Origin: Nyssa sinensis
Lineage: Eukaryota; Streptophyta; Magnoliopsida; Cornales; Nyssaceae
Direction: 5' to 3'
Assembly: GCA_008638375.1 (NCBI GenBank)
Contig: CM018041.1
Coordinates: forward strand, 8,828,627 to 8,892,626
Length of the DNA stretch: 64,000 nucleotides
Within the stretch, counting starts at the first letter, position 1; each line of letters begins with the position of its first letter. Shown here piece by piece: positions 1 through 10,550 of the stretch. Position numbers and translations under genes: made by a program. Under the pieces are notes generated by a model. It searched no databases. It was given only the letters and a program-made list of their open reading frames with translations, and had not been told where the DNA came from.

Positions 1-123
1 GACTATGCCATCTTAACCTGTCAAAGCCAAAAAAAAAAATGGCACAAGGCCATTTTTTCTTGCTCCAAAGCTTTGCTAGGTGAGACAAGTTATTTCATGA
101 TCCTGTCACATGTGTGTGATGAC

Positions 124-439
124 TAGGGCTGGTAATATTGGACACGCCACGCGAACACGATTCGAAAACGACTCAAACTTAGCAATTTTACGGTTGGGCT
201 TAATCGTGTTTGGATCAAAATGGGTCAAACACGATTAAAAAATATATTAATTATTAAGTAATATAATTATTAACTTTAAACATGAATATAAAAGTATAAG
301 TATTAATATAAAAATAATAAAGATATAACAATTTAAAAATAAAATAAACTTTTTAATTGAATTCATCTTTATCAATTTAATAATAAATTTAATGAGATCA
401 TATAGATTACAAGACAAATCATAATAAAGTCCATCCCTA
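124..439. mobile_element. hAT-like MITE, 316 bp
   Basis: The element starts TAGGGCTGG and ends CCATCCCTA, which are imperfect terminal inverted repeats. It is bounded by a perfect 8-bp direct repeat, gtgatgac, at 116-123 and 440-447. An 8-bp target duplication with TAGGG-type ends is the hallmark of the hAT superfamily. There is no coding capacity; the interior is AT-rich and holds inverted copies of a short motif around tgggtcaaacacgatt. Confidence 0.7.
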
Positions 440-765
440 GTGATGACATCCAAAATCCACAGTAAGTTTCACGTGGATCCTACAAAATATTAAAATCATA
501 AAGACTGTCACACCATGTGACAGTTTCATCGAATAATGCCTTGTTATATGGGTCGCTAAAAAAATGGCAATGCTTATCCCCTTGGCATTAGAGCATTTTT
601 GATACTAAATAAACGAAATTTCATTTATGTCAAATTTATATTTTGACATTGTTATAGTACGAAAATGAGAAAACAATTGGAAATGTTGTGATAGTGATTT
701 TATGAGATAGCTATGAGAAGTGAAAGGAAGGAAGTTTATTGGTGGCAGGAGAAATGTTATCAAAC

Positions 766-967
766 CTGGAGTTCCATGTTTGGCATTGCCATATTGACTT
801 CCCATATCCTGCTTCCTCAATGATCCTGTGTGAGCAGAATCCCTCCTTAGCCCCTACAACCAGAAAAATTAAAATTTTAGCTACGCTGCATTCCTCAACA
901 GAACTAAATAAATCCTGTAAGGGTACCAATAGATATAGTAAAACACACACACACACACAGAGTCACG

Positions 968-1008
<41 letters not shown>

Positions 1009-1858
1009 CAATCAACAAACAAAAGATAAAGATCCACGGTAATGGAATTCCAAAACAAAGCCATGGCTAAATTATATATTAATAAATTTTTTTGAAATAT
1101 AAAAATTACCTATAAATAAAAAAAATTAAAAACTTTAAACATAAAAAAGAACATAATTTTCAAATTATTTTTTATATTTTTTTTTTCTTTTCTCTCACAT
1201 TGATAATTTAAACAAGAAATAATAACATTTTTTATAATGACATTATTTTTTATTTTCCTTCTAAATTATCAAATAAGATAAAAATATACATTTTCTTCCC
1301 TCTTTTCTTTTATTTTTTATTTTTTACTTCCGAACTTCCAAAGGAACCTTAAAGCACAATGGACAAATAGGAAATTCTTACCGAACAGAACTTATAATAA
1401 AATAAAAAAACTGAAGATAATAGAAAAAGAAAAATTCAACTTTTGAGCTTATTTTCAGGATTAGTCACTAAAATCCCGAATTAGGTCAATTCGCATCATC
1501 TAACTTCCAAATTATACATATTTCAACACCGTCATGAACTGCTCTGTGGCCCTTCAAGAACACTAAATGTTATGAAATTTAAACATGCTCATAATACCCT
1601 CGAAAGCTAATCACACCAATTGATGGACCAAGGCAAGAAATCTGATACAAACAAACCAAAAATCAAACACGGTGCAGGTAAAGATCAAAGAATGCAGTAA
1701 AAGTAGTTGCAGAATGAAATACCGTTGATGATGGCCCAAAAACAGAGCCAAATAGACCAGTGGACGATGAAGAAGAAGATGAAGAGTCTTTGGGACCAAA
1801 GAGATCCAAAGTAAAAGGACGACGATGAAGCACCACCCACTTGGTTTTTGTTTTCCAT
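766..1858 (-). CDS. SIS-like serine-rich protein, exons 1-2, exon 1 frameshifted, partial
   Basis: Two exons of a small plant-specific family that I recognise as SIS-like (salt-induced serine-rich). Exon 1 is 1858 down to 1723. It starts ATG GAA AAC and encodes a Ser-rich N-terminus (SSSSF), then TLDLFGPKDS, a run of eight serines, and TGLFGSVFGPSST before a GT donor. Exon 2 is 853 down to 766, follows a TAG acceptor, and encodes GLRRDSAHTGSLRKQD...YGNAKHGTP before CCAG|GT. Both exons end or start in compatible phase. The TTTT run at the SSSSF/TLDLFG join has one base too many for the family reading frame, so as written exon 1 is shifted by +1. This could be a pseudogene or an assembly or homopolymer error. 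Exon 3 (the family C-terminus) is not visible in bases 1-765 and probably lies left of the window. Molecular function of the family is poorly defined; the assignment is from memory of the motif. Confidence 0.55.
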
Positions 1859-2020
1859 ATAATCACTTAGCTTATTAGAAATAGATAAGATTTAGAGAGA
1901 GAGAGAGAGAGGAGAGAGAGAGGAACAGAGAGAGTCAAATGGATAATGACAGAGGCGGAGATAAAGAAGAGAGAGATCACGTGAAGTTCCCAGGATGTGA
2001 AGAAAATGAAACGGTCATTG

Positions 2021-2193
2021 CTATTTATAGCCCCAAAGGACAGCACTCATCGATTTCTACTGCTTCAGATACCCCACCATGGTACTATTCTCTCTCTCTA
2101 GATTCACACACTCTCTCTCTCTCTACAAACGTGGGTTAATCACTTGCAGCCAAGTGGACATGTTGCGAGCTCCAAATCCTGACCACCACGTGT
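2021..2193 (-). promoter_or_regulatory. Promoter of the SIS-like gene: TATA box and G-box/ABRE
   Basis: On the minus strand CTATAAATAG lies at 2030-2021, about 165 bp upstream of the ATG at 1858. This is a good TATA box with a CT/GA-rich leader (1893-1935). A CACGTG core within an ACGTGTC-like context lies at 2188-2193, and a second CACGTG lies at about 1978-1983. G-box/ABRE elements are bound by bZIP/ABF factors; this fits a stress- or ABA-responsive gene but is inference only. Confidence 0.5.
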
Positions 2194-2299
2194 CCACAAT
2201 GAATATGAACCTCCTCCTCTTCTTCTTCTTCGTCCTTCTCTCATACTATTGTCTATTCTTTATCTCTGCTGACCTTTGCTTCAGAGTGATCTTTCAGAT

Positions 2300-2300
<1 letters not shown>

Positions 2301-2337
<37 letters not shown>

Positions 2338-2338
2338 A
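2301..2338. repeat. (GA)n microsatellite
   Basis: A nearly perfect run of GA dinucleotides. It is one of many in the window; others lie at 940-1010 (CA then AT), 9822-9858 (GT then GA) and 8107-8131 (AT). Confidence 0.9.
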
Positions 2339-2389
2339 GAGTTTTGAGGCGGGCCCATATGGGTATTGTCCCACAGGAAGATAAATGGA

Positions 2390-4642
2390 TAAGGTCGGAT
2401 CACCACTTGAGCTTATTCGGATATGGCCGCCTCCAACCAAACAGTTGACTCTGTTTATTCCTTTCTTCTCTTACAAAAATCAGAGAAGATACCATGAAAT
2501 CAAGAAGAGATTAAACAACTGTCCTCCTTCCGTATAATTCTTCCAAGAATCGGAAGAACGAATATTGGATTTCGTAGAGAGCGAAAGAAGTACGAGATGA
2601 ATGTATATATATTAAATCTGTTTATCTTCCCCTCCCCTTTATTTGAAGAATCGCGAAAACGAATTCTTAGATTGCATGTGAAACTGAAGCTAATGTAGCA
2701 AAAGACATTTTACAAAAAAAATATTTTAATTTAAAATTTGGGTAATTAGTTTAAAGGTCTAGGTGTGTTCTGTTTATGATGTTCTACGTGCATGAGTAAT
2801 TATTTGGTGATCGGCATCATGGTTTTAATGGCCGCTTGAGAATCACATTTATAACAATAAGTATAAGTATGTATAATCTATCATCTAATTATCGGTGTAT
2901 TCATTAAGTTTTCATGGGTGCATACTAGGAACTACAATGAGACGAGTTTAGGTAAGGTGACTCTTTCCCAAATTTTGATTCCCTTTTATATTCTATGTCC
3001 TTGACCTTATCATGTCTTGTGTAGAGGTTTAGTCTAACCCCGATTCTGCCTCCATTTATATTTCTCAATTTCATCCGACCTCACCGTGAATCCTGATATA
3101 TATATATATATATATTTTAAGTAAGTTAAAATTTTTATTTTAATAGGTAAATTAATTTTTTATTACCAAAATAATTAATATAAGAAAAACTAATACGAGT
3201 GTGATATGAAAAATTTTAAAATTAATTTTATATAGTGTTATTTATTAATAAATATAGTGTATATAATAATAAATAAAAAATTTTAATATATAAATAGAGG
3301 TAGGGTTGGGGTAGGGTGACCATCTCCCGAACCTAAGGAGATTTTAAAAATTTCATCCTGACTTTATTTATGAGCACTCTATACCCATCCCAGTAAAAGT
3401 GGGACGAGTCCTCTAACGGGGCAAGACAATTTGCCATCCCTAGTGCATACATACATAAAGTGTCTATTAAATAAGCAATATATTTGCATGGAGAGTAGAT
3501 ATTTACATCACTTAAATAAGATTGATCTAACATATAACACATTTATAATTAATTTAATAAAATAAATAAATAATTAATTAAAAATTTAAAAATAAATAGC
3601 AACCCGCCCCATTTATAATAAGATTTAAATGAATTTAGGGACAAATATTTTTTTCACGGGATGAGGAGGAAGGAATCCTCCCCTATTTCTATACTTTTCT
3701 CGCTCGTTGTTATATATCTAATATTTATACACATTATATATATGTATATATACATATCTACTATGTAAGAAAATTTTAGAAATTTGAAGGATATTTATGT
3801 AATTACAATATATAATCAAGGTTAGATAAGGGTTTTCCTTTTCCATCACAAAAAAATAAAAAGTTGGATAAGGATACTAAAGAGATCATGCCCTCAAATT
3901 CATGCCTAATTTTAATATTTTTCTTTGTCTATATATCCCACCTCATTTATCTTCTTCTCAGGTCATCCTTTTCTTAGAGACAAGATGGGACATGACATTT
4001 TACTTTCCTCCAATGCACTAGAGAGAAATTCAATCTCTAAGGGAGGGAAGGCGTGTCTTACATATTAACCGAAGATTAAAAAAAAAGTATGAAAGAAAAA
4101 ATTTTTGTTATCTAAATTTAGTTTTTTTCAAATAATATGTTACTCTTTTATCGACTACTCAAACTATCATGCGAGTGATACTGGATCAATAAAAAAAAGC
4201 TGACACGCCATTAAAATCTTACTTAAAAAAGAAATAGTATTACTCTTTGTAAAAATAGTGATTATATTTTCTAATATGGTTGAATTAATGGAGTTTTTCA
4301 ATTTGTTATGATGATCAATTTGACACCAATCTAGGCCAATCAAAATGTCTTCGACTGCGAAATACAGATAAAATTAAAGGGAATCTAACGTTTTGTGGGT
4401 GTAGCAATGCCAGTAGTCAATTTTTAAGAGGGCCATAGAAATTGTGAGATAATGATATGAATGGGTCCAATTGACCATGACTAACTTTGATCACCAAAAA
4501 TCATTGTAACATGCCTATCACCTATCAAATTGTCCTCAATAAGTGAGCCCAAGTTTGCTTGAGGGCCTCCTAATAATTACATTAACAGTTTTTTATGTTT
4601 ATTGGTGGAATCAAGATAACATCTATCCTAATCTTGGATAAA

Positions 4643-4681
<39 letters not shown>

Positions 4682-5883
4682 TATTCCGATCATTAATGAG
4701 AGGAACACAACTTATTTGTACCACTTTAGACATTATTTTTTGTATAAATGAGTCCCACCTAAGGATCTCACGATAGACCTCATGATCAGATTTGACAATT
4801 AAATTAGTTCTATATTAATTAATCCAATGAAAGGGGTAAGAGAAGTCTTTAATGACTTTGGCAGTAGAATTTAATAGGTCCAAATCGAGTCTGTTCAATG
4901 TGTTTGGGTGAGTTGGGTCTAGACCCCGAGACGTGACCTGTTGACAAACTTAGGTGAGGCTCACTCATGTGATCGAGAGAGTGATGTTTAAGATAGTACA
5001 AATAAGTGATATTCTATCATTACTCTATAAGCGATTGGCTTGTAAGAAATTTTTTTGATGAGACTTGGTACAATAACGTAATAATGTATCTTTTTAATAA
5101 TAATCTATCATGTGTAATATGACTCATATTTTTTAATGAAGCATCATGTGATGTATTAGCTTCAATGAAAAATATCTCTTGGCTTGTAGGCATTTGGCAA
5201 GGAGGTCAAGAACATAATTATCATTTAAAAGAACTAGATACACATGATTTCTAGATAAAGGTTTCACTTTTTAGGAAAATATAATAGAGAGAAAGATTAA
5301 TGAGCAAGCCAGCCAGTTTATCTTCTTGGCAATTGTACCAATTAAGAGAGTTCCTTACTGAATATGCTATATATACTAGTGAATGGCATAATGGTTTCAT
5401 GATATGCTTCGTCCAAATTCTTGGACATTTATAGTATAGTGTGTTGTAGTGATCAAAGCGCCTTGATTAGCAAAAGAGATAATGTGTATTTCGCCCACTA
5501 GCTTTAAAAAACTATTTCTCAAACAATAAAAAGGAAGATTTAACATAGATATGCTATTATAGTATGTTTGACACTAGCTAATATCATAATCTCATCATTA
5601 ATTTTAGAATATTAATAGAGCGGGTTTTCCGTTAAATCGCCTTCACGTGTCCTTAGTAGGACGGGTTTTGAAAATAATAAATTAATTAGGGGTGAATTTG
5701 AAAATTGAGATCGAAACCCAATAGGTTTCAAAAAGCAGGTTTGGAAAAGAGAGATTTAAACATATTCCACCTTAATTATGATATGAAACTACTTAAATAT
5801 CCCTTATGTAAAAAAACCCTAACTTACTTATAAATATATAATTATAAAAACACAATAGTAAACAATACATATTTTTTTATTTA
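2390..5883. other. AT-rich intergenic DNA, no gene recognised
   Basis: No exon-like stretch with family motifs or paired splice sites was found on either strand. It contains (AT)n runs near 3098, 3735 and 4650 and fragments of dispersed repeats, such as the GGGTAGGGTGACC-type low-copy motif near 3300-3420. The stretch at 2390-2660 is less AT-rich and lies upstream of the SIS-like promoter, but I see no coding signal in it. Confidence 0.5.
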
Positions 5884-6347
5884 GGGTAAATTACACTGAT
5901 CTCTGCTGAGATTTCTGACAATTACATTGACCTCTTATGAGGTTTCTGAAATTATACTAATTTTTCTTACTTTATATAATAATATACAGTTACTCCCTCT
6001 AGTCAAAATTTTCATTCAAAATGACAAAATTGTCTATTTTATTTATTTATTTTTATATTTTTTTAATTTGACCAATTTTTCTAACTTTTTTTAAAGACTT
6101 TATTATTATTTTATATAAAATAAATTTAAGATTTTTATTTAAAAAATTTGAAAAGGGTTAAAATTTAAAAATTTGAAAAAAAAAACATGAAAATGATAGT
6201 TTTATCATTTTGAAGAAAAAAATTGACTGAAGAAAAGTATTTGTATATTATTATGTAAAGTATAAGAGATCAGTATTAATTTTATAAATCTCAAGAGATG
6301 TTATTATAATTGTCAGAAACTTCAAGAGAGGTTAGTGTAATTTACCA
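5884..6347. mobile_element. Mutator-type MITE with long inverted repeats
   Basis: The ends read GGTAAATTACACTGATCTC and, on the other strand, GGTAAATTACACTAACCTC. Similarity of the two inverted arms continues for roughly 150 bp, through a CAAAATGACAAAATTGTC-like motif. A 9-bp direct repeat, ttttattta, lies just outside each end (5875-5883 and 6348-6356), as for Mutator-like elements, although this AT-rich repeat could arise by chance. There is no coding capacity. Degenerate relatives lie at 12.35-12.91 kb and in intron 6 of B and D. Confidence 0.6.
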
Positions 6348-9300
6348 TTTTATTTATTATTCCTTTCAAAGAAAAATAATAAATTTTGGATAACATGTGA
6401 GTGGGGTGAGCCTAGTTTGGGAAGGGCTTTTCTTAAACACGGGCTGGTTTGGGATAAGAATGCTTCATTCTATTCCCAAAAAGAAAATGATTTTGAGTCC
6501 CACTCAATGAACGGAAGTTATAAGCCTCATTTTATTTCCATTTTTTTTTTTTTTTAAATTTTCAACCCCAATCAATTAATGAAAGTGATAATCCAATTGA
6601 ACACATGAAAACATTACTCATAAATTTGTAATAAATTACATGATTTGCATTATATTATATCTAATAGGCTTTGCAATTCCGCCTACCTATCTATTGGGAT
6701 TGAAAAGCAGTACTCTTTCAAAAATCACATGCCACTTAATTTTTTTATCATCATATAAAAAGGTTCTTTATAAGACTAAAACCAGAAATCTATATATCTC
6801 ATGAATTTGATGCATGGCAAGGGCGCCATGAATTTCTACTTAGAGCTACAAGATTGTGGTTTGCTTGGTGCAATTATAAAAAACTTGAGACTTTCTTAGC
6901 CAGTTTAATTATCATACAATCCGCTGCAAGATATAATCCAACCAATAACACAAAAAGATTTTTGCAGCACACATCCAAAGAGAGCAAATTGCGAATCCTT
7001 CATCTAATTTGATTTGAATCCAAGTATTTATTTCTTATTTCCCATTCTAAGAAAAAGTACTAAGTAGAAGCAGAGTTGGTTAGTCAAGTTTTTTGGAATA
7101 GAGATCCTATGTTGACTTAAAACGACAAGATGAATAATATTCATCGTTCTATCATGACTGAAGCTACCATGAGACCAAACGATTTCGTTTAGGCTTCCTA
7201 ATTTGACTTTTTTTACAATTTATAGTAATTTTGAATTTTGCAATTACTTTGTTTAGGAAAGTCGGAATTAACTTCTACTTGCGGCTATGATTTCCCAGTT
7301 TGATATAGTTTCTAGTTTTCTAAAAGACCCACATTTTTATTAATTTTGAATTTTTCCTTTTTTTCAAAATTATTCTAATTTTTTAATTGATAATAAGAGT
7401 AGTATAAGAAATTAGTAGATTCTTATTTAAATTAGTAATAGTCTTAGCTTATATATCTATATATATATATAATATAATGTAATTTTTATTATAAAGATTA
7501 TCAATAATATATTTTTATTTAGAAATTAAAGATTTGTTCTTTTTAAGTAAAGAATACGTGTTTAATTTTCTTTTACAATTTGCACTGCATTAATAACAAT
7601 GCTAGCCTTGCAAAAGTTTAAGCCAAAAGTTATTTCTCAAAACTCGAAATTCAGATGAACTAGGATGAGCCATAGAATAGCTAGAAAAAGTCCAGACTCG
7701 CTTGTTGAAAGTGAAAGTGAAAGTACATCAATTTCGAGTGAATGGATACTTTTGAGATAGAGTAAGAAAAATTAAATTAAATTAATTAAATTTATAAGAC
7801 TTTATAGAACAATTAGAAAATAAAAAAAATAAAACCATTTATTTTAAATAACAAAGGACGATTAATCAAGTTAGACAAGAGATTTTTCAATGATACGACA
7901 CTGTGTCTTTGAAAATTCATCATTTCACGACGTGATAGCCATTAGCCACACAATCCAACACTGCCCTGTCATTTGATATTCTATTTGGGATAATGTTTCT
8001 TGAGAAGGCTAACAGTTAGTCTTGTTAAAATATCCAACAATTCTGCGAGTCAAATTGGAGGAAAGGGACAGAAACTGTATTTCCATTTAAAATCAGGCCA
8101 ACTTGCCATATATATATATATATATATATATTCAAGGTTTGGACAATTATGACTCATATTTTTCTTGTTTCTTGTTAATTTTAGTTGACAAAATGTAAGC
8201 ATTGAAATAGAAATTTCGGCTGAATGACCCATCAGAACTGTTCATTACGTTATCTGCCATGGATTTTAGCAGCAGCATCCTTTGCGAAGCGTCAATGGAT
8301 TCAGTGAGAAAAAGAAAGAAACAAAAATGCATTAAGTAAACTCATGAAGACATGGGAGGGGCAGATCTGGGCCATTAACATAAGGGGCACAAAAAAACAC
8401 AAAAAAAAAAAAAAATTTGAAATTTAAAAGGATTTTTTATAAAAAAAATGAAAAACTTTGGTGGGGGGCAATTACTAATTTTAAAAAATTATATTTATAA
8501 AACATGGATAAAATATCACATTCCTAATTTTTTTTTTTTTGGAGGGGGAGGGGGGCTATATTTTTTTTCTCATAATTTGCGATAAATTAAAAATTTCTTA
8601 TGAATTTAGAACCGTGATAGAATTTTTTGATAATTAATTCTTTTTTCTTTGTCAATTAAAAATGAAGAAAGGAAAGAATAAAAGGCATAAAGCCAAACAT
8701 CTCACAAAAGACTCATTATATAGATGATTTAGATAATTAATCGAAGATGGTATGAATTTATTGTTGTCTTTTTCTTTTTATCAATGAAAAAGAAAGAAAA
8801 TTTATTGATATAACCAAAGAAGAACAAGGCATACCAATCAACTACATAATCGCAGATTTAAGGCTATATTTGGAATAGACACTTTAACCGTAAATTAATA
8901 TGTTTTGAGATTGAATCGTAATTTAATTATTTTTAAAGTTGTATGGGATAAAATTTTAAACTATGCTAATAATTAGCATTACGTTACGTTCCATTTAATA
9001 CTTATTAATAATTCACCTAAACATTTGAACTGTTTAAATCAAAAAATACTTTTTCACAATTGTCTAATTCAAAATTACTCTTTTATATGTTCATTCAAAC
9101 GAGCCCTTTAAGTGAAAAAAAGCATCATTGTATCCGACCCTCAACTACATCAATGCTGTCTTACCTTATATGGATCACGCATGTGAAACTCAAGGAAAGG
9201 ACGTCTTCACTCTTTAGAATTGCTGCCCTGTTTGACCTAATTTTCTCTATATGTAGATGCACTGTCTTCTCAACCCATGTGTGGTCTGATATTTTCCTAA

Positions 9301-9544
9301 AAGCTAACCCAATCAGAGCACTCTGTGAACTATCATTAGTGCAAGTTGATGAGACACCATTTCTTCATTAACTCTATGGTTATTTTCATCTCAAAACATA
9401 AGAACATTTATACATGATATCATTATAAAGTTGAATATAATTAAAACAGTAAAGCTATAGATATATATATATATATATATATTTATTTATTTGATGTATA
9501 CATATGATGAGAAATCCTAAATTTGCAAGCATATCACATAACTG

Positions 9545-9582
<38 letters not shown>

Positions 9583-9597
9583 AATTGCATTCATAAA
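6348..9597. other. AT-rich intergenic DNA with an old LTR-like remnant
   Basis: No gene was recognised. The segment at about 7080-7590 resembles, with much divergence, the LTR-like segment in intron 9 of B and D. Both share a tgattgaagcca-like stretch, a tttcgtttag stretch, and a tail containing tttattnaatttttatcaataatat followed by gatttgttct. I read it as an old LTR remnant. Other content is (AT)n at 7447, 8107, 9458 and 9548. An open frame at 9060-9371 has no recognisable domain. Confidence 0.4.
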
Positions 9598-9821
9598 TCA
9601 ATGATTCTTCCATGGATGACATTGGAGCTTAGAGCAAGGCCCCTCCCATGTGCTTTTGCATTCACCTTTCACCCCGTCACAGCACTCGCACACCACTCCA
9701 AGAGTAGCAAACAACTTTGAATACCCTATAAAAATCAAACCACAACATCATTGTTTCATTGATTTTTACACAATCAATTAAAGTTTAGACTCCTAATTCA
9801 CTAGTGGGCGCATGGGTATGC

Positions 9822-9858
<37 letters not shown>

Positions 9859-10186
9859 GCTGGGGGCTCAATTGGAAGAATCTTTAAGTGTACTATTTAA
9901 AGGTAGCTAGTTTGAGCCGAGTGCCCGGGCCACTCACGTACAACCAAGGTTGTATGAAAGCGCTTTGAGTGCTCGGTGAAACTTACCTATTCGAGGCCTT
10001 TACCACCTGCGAAGTTTCTCCTCATTACCAGCAAAAAAAATGAGAGAAGAGAGAGTGAGAGAGAGAGATCTTACTTTGTGGATATTGAAGTGTTGTTGGT
10101 CTGGCGTCAACAGCTCTTGAGCATTGAGAGAAGGCAACAATCAGCAAGAGCAAGACAGAAAGCTCAAAACGCTTAGCCATACCCAT
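9598..10186 (-). CDS. Small secreted cysteine-rich peptide, two exons, 79 aa
   Basis: Exon 1 is 10186 down to 10075 (37 codons plus 1 nt, donor CAAA|GTAAGA). Exon 2 is 9725 down to 9598 (acceptor TTTATAG|GG, stop TGA). The joined frame is 240 nt: 79 aa plus stop. The N-terminus MGMAKRFELS followed by VLLLLIVAFSQCSRAVDA is a clear signal peptide with a likely cut near residue 27. The mature part is about 50 aa and ends with six cysteines in the order C-x-C-C-x6-C-x7-C-x4-C, inside VCECCDGVKGEC, then STWEGPCSKLQCHPWKNH. Predicted role: an apoplastic signalling or defence-type peptide, inferred only from signal peptide, size and cysteines. I do not know a named family. The ATG at 10180 (third codon) is an alternative start. 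TATAAA lies at 10279-10271. The exon phases fit exactly, which supports the model. Confidence 0.7.
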
Positions 10187-10270
10187 TTTCTACAACTGGC
10201 AAGATCCAAAATGCTTAATTTGACTAGGAAGAGAAGCAGAGGATGGTTTCAAGCATAGAAAAATGAGAGA

Positions 10271-10280
10271 ATTTATAGCG
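10271..10280 (-). promoter_or_regulatory. TATA box of the cysteine-rich peptide gene
   Basis: CGCTATAAAT on the minus strand, about 85-95 bp upstream of the ATG at 10186, a normal distance for a plant TATA box with a short leader. Confidence 0.5.
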
Positions 10281-10367
10281 AAATATTCCTTATACATCAA
10301 TCAATGCCTGACTGTTTCTAGAAAAAAAGAAGAAGGGGTAATTGACTTGGAACGTGTTTGTATTGGA

Positions 10368-10550
10368 TTAGGAATCCTCTCCGTTATATTTTTTTCTCAA
10401 TTTTTCTCAATATAATTTTTTATGCATGACAGATCATTCATTTGCTATTAAATAATTAAATAATAAATGATGTGTCATGCATCTAGGATATCTTAAATGA
10501 AATTAAAGAAACAAATAATGTAAAGGAACATTGTCCTACTCCTAGTGAAA
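10368..10550. repeat. Palindromic MITE-like hairpin
   Basis: The core ATGCATGACAGATCATT is matched by its near-perfect inverted copy AATGATGTGTCATGCAT, around a short AT loop at about 10430-10482. Weaker inverted similarity extends outward to attaggaatcc and its partner cctactccta. There is no coding potential. Confidence 0.45.

Noticed and set aside
1939..2384. Open frames on the plus strand over the SIS-like promoter
   Set aside because: They lie over the GA/CT-rich leader and promoter of the minus-strand gene and have no domain or splice support.
9060..9371. 103-codon open frame on the plus strand
   Set aside because: No recognisable motif, no conserved context and ordinary AT-rich composition.
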